A stretch of 64,000 nt of DNA from Brachionus koreanus (Eukaryota; Rotifera; Eurotatoria; Ploima; Brachionidae). A model generated the notes under the pieces. That model saw only the letters and a program-made list of their open reading frames with translations, was not told the origin of the DNA and searched no databases. How positions within the stretch are numbered: the stretch's first letter is position 1; every line of letters begins with the position of its first letter. Below are positions 23,216 to 34,400 of the stretch, piece by piece. The stretch spans positions 68,036 through 132,035 of the forward strand of contig PJRA01000428.1 of NCBI GenBank assembly GCA_016987375.1. The letters run 5' to 3'. The translations under genes and the position numbers were made by a program.

Positions 23216-24650
23216 ATGGATTATCATTTGGACTCAAGAGAACACGATGCAGACTACTTCGCTTCAAGTCCAGATAAGGATAACAAAATGGTAGATTTTT
23301 CATACTAAATTAAACTTTTTACTAAAAAAATTTCTATTTATTTAGACTGAATCTAGATTAATAACGATGCAAAATTATCAAGTGCTTGAAACACCTTCGT
23401 CTTCAAGGTCGAACGCTTCACCTTGTTCCAACTCCTCTTCACCTATTATCTCTAAATCGAACGGAAAACAAAATACTAGTTCTAATAAGCCAGCACAACT
23501 TCAAAATTTAACCACCAAAGCCCAGAATGTTGCAGCGTCTGAATCTGATCGTCCACCACATTCTTATATAGCTTTGATTTCAATGGCAATATTGAGCAAA
23601 ATAGACAGAAAAATACTTCTAAACGAGATCTACGACTGGGTGATTCAAAATTTTCCTTATTACCAAAGTCGCACGGATAAAAGTTGGAGAAACAGCATCC
23701 GACACAATTTGTCACTTAACGAATGCTTTATTAAAGTTGGCAAAGCCGGCAACGGTCGAGGCTACTATTGGTCAATTCATTCAGCCAATTTAAACGATTT
23801 TAAAAAAGGAGACTTTAGAAGAAGACAAGCCCGACTAAGGGCTAAACATGACAAAAATCATGCCTCTAATACAAAGTCGCCTAAAGAAACAAAAGAAAAA
23901 ATACTAGCTAATCAGCCAAATCAAAGTTCGCAAAATTTTCAAACTAGTTTTTATCCAATTGCATCATCATCGTCATCATCGTATACAAGTTCTGATTTTG
24001 CGAATTTTTACGGCCAAAACACATATCAAACATGTTCTTATCCGAATACAAGCTCATATGAAACCAATGAATATTTCTATACATTAAACAATGATCAAAA
24101 TATAAATGAGCCTAATTATCTCTCGCCCAATATTTCTTCTTCCTCTGTTTCATCAAAAGAATCGTCTTCTTCCAATGGTCTTCTTTCTACAACACCACTT
24201 AATCAAACTCCTTTGACTCCTCTTACACCAATCACAACAAATAATAAATCCTCATCTTCTTCCTCTTCTACTTCATCATCACTTTCATCATCTCCTCTTT
24301 CTTCGACAAATGTGTCATCTTCATCTTGCTTATTCAATCAAAACTATAATCATTTCAATTCAAATGGATGGTTCCAGCAGCCTATTTTGGATCAATTTCA
24401 AACAAACAATGTTTACGCATATCCGAATAATAATACTGCTAATATGTATCAAAATCAAAGTTATTATGGATACAATACTCAAACATCGTTAAATCAATCA
24501 AATAATTCAATATTGTTACCCATAAATAATGAGTCAAATATTGGCGAAACACAACAACCCAATATGGATAATTTGATATACTGTACAACTTCAAATCAAA
24601 CAAACGATTACGCTCAATATGCCAATAGACCAAACTTCAGTTTTTTATAA
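23216..24650 (+). CDS. FOXQ2: Forkhead transcription factor, FoxQ2 type
   Basis: FoxQ2 factors mark the anterior pole in many animal embryos and bind DNA through a winged helix. Exon 1 (23216-23290) and exon 2 (23346-24650) join in frame to 459 residues. The forkhead domain occupies about residues 93-190: RPPHSYIALISMAIL, then recognition helix WRNSIRHNLSLNECF, then wing 2. The tail of the domain, SANLNDFKKGDFRRRQAR, is the feature that points to FoxQ2 rather than other classes. The flanks are serine-, asparagine- and threonine-rich and look disordered. I see no certain EH1 (Groucho) motif. The start at 23216 is preceded by an AG and continues in frame through the 55 bp intron; 23367 would be an internal Met. 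Confidence 0.9.
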
Positions 24651-26028
24651 ATCTTAATATTTGTCTCTATTTTAATTTATTTAAAGCAAAAAAAATTTTT
24701 TTTAGTCTAAGATTCATAGGATTTTAAATATTCGACAAATACTCAACGAATGAAATGAGAATTATAAAATCGCAAAAGTGTTATCGTTTTGTTTCTACTT
24801 TTTTTTTTTTATTTTCATAGAAAAAATATGTGTTTTGTATTATATTACATCGAAGGTAATTTTTTACTGATTCTTGATTAGGCCTTAACAAACTTTTATA
24901 TTTCAAATTGGGATTTTTGTAAATATATACTTTTTTAAATTATAAAATTCAAACTAAATAAAATAGATAAATTTTTAAAATTTTTGTCTCTAATTATTTA
25001 TATTTTTCATCAATTCTGTTTCAAAGAAAAAATTTCTCCATTTTTTCTATTATAATTTTTTAAACTAATTTCCAACTATTTGATGCATTTAAATTTTTGA
25101 TTTCAAGGGAAATTTAAATTGTAATTTATCTAGTAATTTATTATGCAATAGTAAATATATGTCATCAATAAGTTAAAATCACTATGATCAAATTTTCTTA
25201 TTTATTTAGAAAATTAAAGATGGGTCAATAAATAAATTTTTATTAATTTATCCTAAAAAGATTTCCCAGATTCAATTGGATCATTGATTGTATGAAAAAT
25301 GTTTTAAAAGTTTTGCTAAACAAAAAAATTGAAGACCAATTCAAATGCAAAGGAATTTTTTAACAAAAAAATTGAAAAAATGAAGCTAAAATTTAAGCAT
25401 AAACAAGTAATTATCAAAGTATATTTTAATATATATTTCTTAATATCTAATTTAATCTAAGTAAATTAAAACATAATCCCTAGAAAAACATTTCTTTAAA
25501 AATGTAAATATTTACATAAAAATATGGTCCTAATTAAATTTATGATTTCGATTTAATTAAAAGTAAAAATTCGTATTGATATTTATCTTTGCCAAAATTG
25601 ACTACTGAATTCAAAATGCAAATAAAATCTTGTGAATTTCTAAACCTATCTAAATTGATTAAAACTCTAAATATATAAATTTTACCTAGTTATACATTTA
25701 GGTTTTAACTTAAAATATTCAATAGAAAATCCATCAAAATACCAAATAAAATTAAATAAAAGAAAATTTTTTGAAAAGAGTATTGTTAAAATATTTTATT
25801 AAATGCATTCAAGGGAAATATTAATTGAAAAAATATTTTTTTCTTATTTAGGTAGTATCAAATTAGCAAGCATTCTATTTTAGATTGCTATATTCTTTTC
25901 CAGTCCTTTCTCATAATTTTGTCATTCAAATTTTTGATTTTTTTTTTCAAATAAAATTATGTATTAATTTAAAAATTTAAAAACTTTTTTTTTTCAAGAA
26001 CACAGTTAAAAAAATAAATTAATTTAGT
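24651..26028. other. Intergenic between convergent FoxQ2 and TYW5
   Basis: This 1.4 kb AT-rich spacer holds the FoxQ2 and TYW5 3' UTRs. No further coding or repeat feature was recognised. Confidence 0.5.
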
Positions 26029-27191
26029 TTATTTATTATCTAAATTTTCTTTGAAATTTTGAATTATTCTTTTACTATAGAACATTTTATAATGTAAAGG
26101 CAATTGATTTAGTTCTTTTATTGCTTTATCAGCAAAAAGAAATGCTTTTTGAGCAATTAGTAGATCTTTGTTTCCATAGGTATCTTTTTTTTCATAAAAT
26201 TTATCATCTAGATGTTTCCAAAATATGTTTACGCCAATACTAAATGATAAACTAATCACATTGTGCAACCATAATGCTAAAAAAAATTATTTATTTAGTT
26301 ATTTTGTTTAGAAAAAACAATGAAAATAAAGTAAAAATTACACGGAATAAAGATACTATCTCCAGGTTCAAGAATGCATTCATATCTTTCAGCTTGGTAA
26401 AATAAAGGATATTTTGTCAAATCAGGACAGTCAACTTCAATAACTTGAGATTTATCGCCTTTCATATACAATTTATCCACATCTGAAGGAGGAAACAAAA
26501 TAACTCTCTTTTTCCCACTTATTTGAATCAGAATGTTATCCATAATCTTGATAGATATTTTATAAATTATCAAAAAATTTTTGTAAAAATTACATCATAA
26601 TGTGTCCAAAGTCTTAAATCAGCTGAACAGATTCTAAATACACTAGAGAAAAATTTTTCTGATTCAAAAAAAGGAGGAAATTGAATATCATTAAATAAAT
26701 CGGGGTAATCCATTTGAATGTTGGCAATATCTTTTCTATCATCTTGGCCCAATGAACGAAGATAATATTTTTCATTTTCATCAATAAAAAAATTGGTTTG
26801 TTTATCTTGAGAAGCTCTTCTAATAAGTTCATTGAAGGGCAAAGTTCTTTATGTCAATGTGTTTTTAGTCAATTTTCATCAAAATATAGCAAATAATTCA
26901 CCTATAGAGAAAATTTTTGTCGATAAAGTTCATTTCAGTCTTTGACGACACATGAATTTTAACATCTCTGTTTTTTAACTTTTCTGCCAAATAATCTACA
27001 TTCCACTTTTCTAAACAAGGTCCATAATTAAAATTTTTGAAAACAAAAGGTTCCCTCTAAAGTTACTTCTAATTTTTTTGCTTTAAAATTTATAATTAAA
27101 TTACTTTTTCTCTGATCCAATCTTGAGCAGTATTTACATCTGATAAAATTTGAACTGGAATTGCATCAAGCTTTACATCATTTTTACTCAT
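26029..27191 (-). CDS. TYW5: tRNA wybutosine-synthesizing protein 5 (JmjC hydroxylase)
   Basis: TYW5 is an Fe(II)/2-oxoglutarate JmjC oxygenase that hydroxylates the wybutosine precursor at position 37 of tRNA-Phe. Exons 27191-27105, 27056-26902, 26846-26594, 26546-26342 and 26276-26029 join in frame to 315 residues, the same length as the human protein. The iron ligands are visible: the HxD pair in LWTHYDIMDN (split by an intron) and the distal histidine in [18 protein letters not shown] carries the lysine expected for 2-oxoglutarate binding. Other family-specific strings are [27 protein letters not shown] and DTYGNKD. The gene is head to head with WDR43. An acceptor-like TTAATAG lies 8 nt upstream of the start. 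Confidence 0.95.
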
Positions 27192-27835
27192 GTTTAAACC
27201 TATTAATAAAAAAATTATGATTTCATTTTAAAAATTACCAAAATTATAAAATTAAAAAGATGCAGAAAATTTTTTTTCAAAGTTAGCTATTAAATGAAGT
27301 TAAAAATTTAAAGAAAAATTTTAATAAATGATGAAATAAAATTGCAAATTTATCTTTGTATTTTGTTAATTATTTTTAGTTTTTTAATTGTTAAGAATCA
27401 ATAAATGAATATATAAGCCAACAATTAATTGTCATTTTTATCATCTATTTCTATGCTATTTTTACTAAAACAGTAAAATTCCTATATAATTTTTCTGCCT
27501 GAATTTGTAAAAAAATTTATTTATCTCTAGTGTATCTATTTTGATTAAAATTTTTATTTCAAAATCAATTATTCTAAATTTTTATCAATGTAATTTAGAA
27601 ATTAATTTAAAATTAACTATACTAAATTTGAAAAATGTCTATTTAGTTTCGATTATTTTAAGTTCTAGCACAGTTTTAGTCTTATAAATTTTTTGCAAAA
27701 TTTATGCTCTCTTCTACCTAGAATAACGAACATGTGCGCTAAAATATAATAAAAAAATATACTTGAATTCATTGAAATTAATAAATTTTTTTGAAAAACA
27801 AAAATTTCTTTTGTAATTTCCAGAAACAAATATAG
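27192..27835. promoter_or_regulatory. Divergent 5' region of TYW5 and WDR43
   Basis: These 644 bp separate two oppositely transcribed starts. There is no coding frame. A pyrimidine tract ending TTTCCAG at 27823 lies 12 nt before the WDR43 ATG and looks like a splice acceptor. Promoter elements are not separable by eye. Confidence 0.45.
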
Positions 27836-30174
27836 ATGCAACGTTTAGCTAATAGTATTGATTTGATATGTTCAGTTAGTTCAAATGGAGACTGTTTAGC
27901 AGTTTGTAACCCAGATGGCGTTATAAAATTTTATGAAACATTGACTTCTAACTTGAAATTAGAATATTCCTCAAGCTCGCATTTGCAAGCTATATGTTCT
28001 TGTTTGGCCTGGTCAAAACTCAAACGTGTTCACAATTCTGCCGCAAACACAAAATTAAAACGATTAAAAACAAATTTAGAACAGAAAAATAGATCAATTG
28101 AAAAGGAGCTAAATGACTTAGATCTTATCGCTATAGGAACAGCTGATGGATCCATTTTGATTTACAGTTTATCAAAAGCTTCTTTACATACTCATTTGAA
28201 AGAGGATACACATTCGAATAAAGTGAATGATATCTGCTGGTGTCCAAATTTTACCGATTCCATTTTTTCATGCTCTGACGACGGCTTTATTATTGAATGG
28301 TCATTGCTAGAGTCTACAATTAAATCCAAATGGAAGGCTTCAAAAACATCCGTGACTTCTATTTCGATCGATCCATCTAATAAATATTTAATTTGCTCAT
28401 CAAAAACAATAAGCGTTTGGGATTTGAAATCAAAGACCAAAATCAAGACTCTTATTGGACATTCAAATGATATATTTAAAATGGAATTCTTAAATGACAC
28501 TAACGAAGGACTTCAGTATTTTATTTCAGCAGCTAATAATGATAGAATAATAAATTCATGGGCAATAAATAAAACAGATATAGAGCAGACATCAACACAA
28601 ACGATTCAATCGTTTACTTTGAATGATGGTCCGTCATTTATTAATGTTGTAAATGTAAAAAAAGGTGAAAGTTTGAAAGGCATTATTTTAATAGCAGTCA
28701 CCCAAAAAGGTTCAATATCCCTATTCAATTACAATATTTCTAAAATTGAAAAATCTAGTTTAAAAAAACCTTTAAAACCCCTTTATAATCTAAAAATTGA
28801 GACTCAAGAAGGTGCGCCATTAAAAATCCTTGCTGCATTTTTAGTTGATCCTCAAAACCAAAAATTAGATTCGATTGAAACATCAAAAGATGATGAAAGT
28901 TACATCGAAGATCTAAGCAATAGCTGCTTTATTTATATTGTTTATGGATCTCATGTCAATCCAATAATTGAAAAATTAGAATTTACTCAACTAGATGAAT
29001 CAAAAAAGATTCTTAAAAGAGAGGACCCTTTTAAGAGTTCTGTTAATTTACAATCACAATCAACAAAAATTGAGACTCCTATAATTTCAAAAGACTTAAA
29101 AGTACTAGTACCTGGTTATACGGGACCTCAAGCTGGTGTTAATATGACTAACCAAAAAAGAAAATCAACTGAACCAAGTCAAATGAGTTTGGAAGAGCGA
29201 CTTAATGTTATGGGACTAACGTCAATGGAACAAAATGGTGAATCGTTTTATAAAAATGGGCAGGTACCTAAAACCGACAATTTATTAGTCCTATTGGTTC
29301 AAGGATTGCAAAGTAACGATTCGAAGATGCTAAATGTAAGATCGATTTAAAAATTTAATCAAAAATTAAACAAATTTTTTAATTAAGCACATTCTGCAAC
29401 ATAAAAATGAAAAAGTAATTGCCAAGACAGTTAGAATGATGCCAACAAACTATGTTGTTCAATTAATAAAAGAACTAAATAAACGACTTCAAGGTCATGC
29501 TCAATCAGGTCTTGGTTTAATTAAGTGGTTAAAATCAGTTTTAATGATTCACACATCATATTTAATGTCTTATCCGGATCTAATAGAATCATTAGGGTCC
29601 GTTTACGAAATGATGAATGCACGTACTAAATTATTTCCTCAATTATCTAAATTACAAGGAAAACTTCAATTGGTTATGTCCCAAGTTACAAGCCAGACTG
29701 AAGATTTGCCAAACAGTAATGACAAAGAACCATTATTGTATTATCAAGATTCTAGTAGTGAAGATGAGCAGATTGAAGATGAACTAATTCCGAGTCATTC
29801 TGAGTTTGACGAGTATGTTTTTTCAGATGAAGAAGATGAAGAAGAATCTAATCATGATGAAGATCAAGATCAAGATGAAATAATGGCTGAAATAGAAAAT
29901 AAGCAAGTGATTAAAAAAGGAGTCAATTCTTTTAAAAAAAAACAAGATTTATCAAGAAATTCATTATTAGTAAATGTAAAAATTTGTCTTATTTTTAAAT
30001 TTTAATATTTTAACTAATTTGAAAATTTGAAAGAATAAAAGAACAGATTCCGATGAAGATGAGGAAGATGAAGATGATTACGACGATGAAGATGAGATAG
30101 AGAATGGTTTTGAAAAAGTCAAAAAATCTACTAAATTTGAGGAAGATGAAGATAATGATGAAGATGATGAATAA
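27836..30174 (+). CDS. WDR43: WD repeat protein 43 (Utp5), ribosome biogenesis
   Basis: WDR43/Utp5 is a nucleolar t-UTP component of the small-subunit processome, needed for early pre-rRNA transcription and processing. Exons 27836-29335, 29388-29975 and 30034-30174 join in phase 0 to 742 residues. The N-terminal part is a WD40 propeller (GVIKFYET, HLQAICSCLAW, VNDICWCPN, SCSDDGFIIEWS, LICSSKTISVWDL). Then comes the conserved KVLVPGYTGPQAG and SLEERLNVMGL linker, then the Utp12 helical domain (TVRMMPTNYVVQLIKELNKR, IKWLKSVL). The C terminus is a long Asp/Glu tail, as in the human protein. For exon 3 the acceptor at 30032-30033 keeps the acidic frame open, while the next AG would give an early stop. 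Confidence 0.95.
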
Positions 30175-31460
30175 TATTAAAAATATTGATAAATAAAATT
30201 TAAAAAATTTACACCTCTATTTTAAATATATTCTATCTAAAATAAAATCCTCTAAATATTTTACAAAAATTTTTGACCAAAGTAAAATAGCAATTTATTT
30301 TAAGTTCCCAATTTTTGTCAAAAAATCACAATTCAGAAAAAAATATTTGAATATGAACATAAAGATATTTAAATAATTATAAATCATACATCAAATAACA
30401 TCAAATAATTTTAATTAAGGTTTGAAAATTCATGAAAATATTATAATTTATTTACAAATCTTTCAAGTCGTTTAAATCACAACTAAAACAGAACCCAACC
30501 TTTATTTCCGAGTCAAAAATTTTTTTTTTTTAAATTCATATTTTTTTTGAATTTATGTATTTTATTATTAGCTTTTTTTTAAATTTTTATTATAAAATAA
30601 ACCCCACATTGTTAAGCTTATCAACATTCTTAATTATCGATTTGGTTCAAATGACCAAAAAATTCCGAAATAAATTAACATTGCTTTATTTACTGAAGGT
30701 CTCAGCATATAGTAGTAGTGTTTGTTGCTGCATCTAATATGTAGCATGTTTTTGAAACCTGAGATTGAATTAAATTTTACATTATTTGGTGGCAACTTAT
30801 TCCTGTGCGTAACTACAGTGCTTGAGAAAAAGGCTAAATGAAAAATTTATCTTTGAACTCTGGTGCTTTCCGCAGCGGGCGCTTCAATTACTGATCTATT
30901 TACCAGTTTTTTAACCAGGTCCAACTTTTCTAATCTATTCACTATTTTTTACAATTTAATAAATTCCACTTTAACTCTTCTTTAAATTAATTTTTTCTGT
31001 CCCATACAAATTTTTTTGCAGCAACTCTCTTTAAATAACTATATTTAGTATGCCAAGTATTTTAGAGAATCAATTGCATTCTATTTTTAAAGCATTCAGA
31101 TATATCATTTATGTAAAAAAACAAATAGAAGGAGTCCAAATACAGATCCTTATGGAACTCCACATGATACCTTCGAACATTTCGAAACACCAAAAAATAA
31201 AATTTTATTTTTTAAGTTTCTAGTGAGAATGTCAATGAAAAAAAAATTTATTTCAGTTTAGTGAAAATTTTGGTAAATTAAAATTTTATTAAAAAAAAAA
31301 TTTTGCTAAAAATGAAAGTTTTAAAAAATTGTGAGATATTTTAATATAACATTCTATATAACAATTATTAAAATAAATGCAAAAATTTTTTTTTGAACGC
31401 TTTCGAATACTATCAAAATTAAATAATTTCTATCACTTTAACTTATTATCAATTTGCATC
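30175..31460. other. Intergenic between convergent WDR43 and the kelch-b561 gene
   Basis: This 1.3 kb AT-rich spacer has a small LINE-like relic near 31.12-31.17 kb and otherwise nothing recognised. AATAAA at 30192, 18 nt after the WDR43 stop, could be its poly(A) signal. Confidence 0.5.
31117..31174 (+). mobile_element. Non-LTR retrotransposon relic (RT C-terminal peptide)
   Basis: One frame from 31121 reads TNRRSPNTDPYGTPHDTF. The pattern R-P-x-T-D-P-x-G-T-P is a familiar string near the C-terminal end of LINE reverse transcriptases in invertebrates. Only this short piece survives, so the class is tentative. Confidence 0.45.
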
Positions 31461-34400
31461 TTAATATTTTTTGTTTTCTACATATGACCCAGTATTTACA
31501 TCATTGTGATTTAGTATTCCGGCTGATGAAATTGGTGAGGCAGTCAGTGATTCGATTTTTTCCCGTAAAGCTGCTTTTTTTGCAATCACATAATTTATCT
31601 CTGGATTATAATCATTATCGCCAATAAATGAAACGTTTATTCTAGGTGAATGGGATAATTTATCAATTTTGTTTTTTTCAGCTCTCGTCGAGCATTCTGA
31701 ATTTCTATAATGAAACTCTTGGTGATATTTTGAACTATTATTAAAATTAGAATCAGTGTAACGAAATGGTTGCATTTTTATGCTTTCTTTTTTTGGATCT
31801 GGCTTCAATTGTTGTGTAGAATCTGCTTTACTAAGACTAAACTCTTTTTCAGAATCTGATTCGTCATCAAATGACATTTTTCCATTATCTTTTTGTTTTT
31901 TGTTATTTTTGCATACCTCAAGAGCCATGTACAGAAAAATATTGCTTCCAAGATAAATAAACCATGCTAGAATCCAATACCATTCAAATACAGCGTAGAA
32001 AACTCCTAAAGATATGTTTACAGTCGCTAAAGCAATGGCAGTTGTCTTTATATTTTTGTTCATAAGTTTGAAAAAGTTATTCCAAAATCCTGATCTGTAT
32101 TGGATGGCTTTATTTTTCTCATTTTCATCGATATAATATTCAATTTTTTTGTTTTGTTGTTTCCTTAAATTTGAAACCGAGGTAAATATTCTGATTAGAT
32201 TAAAAATGAAAATTGCCTTATCAGGAAGCACTTTATTCTCTTGTTCAGATAACAAATAGGAAATCATATAATAAATCATTTTGCTAAATTAAAATTTAGC
32301 ATCAAAATTTGAAATCATTTAAATGCTCATTTCAAAACTAATCAGCATATTGAAAACGTGATTATTCAGCTTTTATAAGACTTTAATAACGAATTCATTT
32401 TCATGATCTTTGTGGCTTATATTTAAAAGACAGTGACAATCAAAAAAATTTTATTCATTCTTTATACTTATAAATCTTTATTATTTACAATTTAAAGTTA
32501 AATAAAATTAATGAATCATGTTTGTCTTTATTTTACATGTTCTTCAATTAGTTGAAATTTGAAAATTTGCTATTGAAATTTTAATAACTGTAAAAAAAGT
32601 TTAGAGAATTTAGATCATAGAAAATCAATAGAAAAATATCTAAAGTTCAGAACTATTTAATTAATATTTTTTAGATAAATGCTTGACAGTCCGAGTGAAA
32701 AAGATCCTTTATTTAATTGTTTTAAAGAAAAAGAAAAAAGCAATAGTTTTCATTATGACATTAACGAAACATGTCAATCGACAAATGAAATATGCAATAA
32801 ACCCAAATCAAAATTAGACAAAAGAGTAAAAAAATTTTCCTCTTTAAAACGTCGAATAAAAGATGAGCTAAAAATTGAAAAAAGTTCTACATTTAATTTG
32901 GTGCCCCAAATAAATTCAGTTCAAAAAATAAAAGATTCCTGTCTGTTAGAAGAAAGCCCATTTTACATTCACAAAATAGCCCAAACTGAAAGAATCGATG
33001 AATTTCAACGTTTGTATAATGAAGATCCAAAAAGATTGTTACTAAAAGACAATTCCAGGAATTGGCTACCTATTCATTATGCTGTCCTAAAGTCAAAATT
33101 AAAAATAATTGACTTCATAATTGACAAATGCAAATCAAATATTATAAATGTACAAGATTCAAATGGAAATACTCCACTTCATATTGCTATTGAAAAAGGT
33201 CTACGTGATTGCGTTGCTTATTTACTTTCAAAAGGCGCAGACACTACAATTAAAAATAAAAATTCATATGCACCAATACACCAATGTGTTGTTTCTAATC
33301 AACCTGACATATTAGAGCTTCTTCTTTCTCACAATGAAAACAAATCAGACGTTCATCTCGGAGGAGAAAATGGAAATACTGCGCTGCACACTTGTGCGTA
33401 TCATGATAATTTGGAATGCGCAAAGGTTTTAATAAAACATAAATCAAATATTTGTAAAACATGTAACAATGGTTTCTTCCCTATACACGTTGCTGCCCAA
33501 CGTTGTTCGAACAAAGTGTTAGAATTTTTGATCGGTGAAGGAAATAGAATGGGTTGTTCAAAATTAAAAATGCTCTCGTTTGTAGATGGAGACAACAATA
33601 AGCCATTACATGCAGCAGTTCAATTCGGTAACTTAGGAGCAGTAAAATTATGTCTAGAAAATGGAGCCAATATAGATGAAGCTATTGAAATGGACAATAG
33701 TACTCCGGTGCACGTAGCCTGCGCTCAAGGATCGTTTGAAATACTTAAACTTATGGCTGAAAAACAACCTAATTTGTTTCTCGAAGTAATATATGCTCAA
33801 GATTCATTACAGATGACTCCATTGCATAAAGCAGCTATGTTCAATCATGTTGAAATTGCAAGCTATTTACTCGATAAAGGTGCTTACATCGATGCACTTG
33901 ATAAAGAAAAAAGATCACCACTACTTTTGGCTGCTAGCCGCAATTGTGTCAAGATGGCATGCTATCTTATTTCCAAAGGAAGTAATATTCGTTTAAAAGA
34001 CTCTAATTTTAGAAATTTGCTTCATTTAATAATTGATCAAGAATCACCATATAATTCTACTAAAATTGGTGAAAATCAGATTTTTTCATGTAAAAAATCT
34101 TCATTTGTATCACTAGAACAAATTCTGATCGAAGTTATAAAGCAAAAAAATTACATCGAATTGTTGAATGATCAAGATGTTGATGGCTGCACTTGCATTC
34201 ATTATGCAAGTAAATATGGTCTGGTCAACTGTTTGAAATTATTGATCTCATATGGAGGAAATATTAATTTAAAAAACAAAGATAAACAGTCAGCATTACA
34301 TTTTGCTGCAAAGCATGGTAGAGTTTCTAGCTGTCTGGAAATATTAAATTGTCAAAATTCAAGGAATCACATAAATGAAAAAGATATAACAGGAATGACG

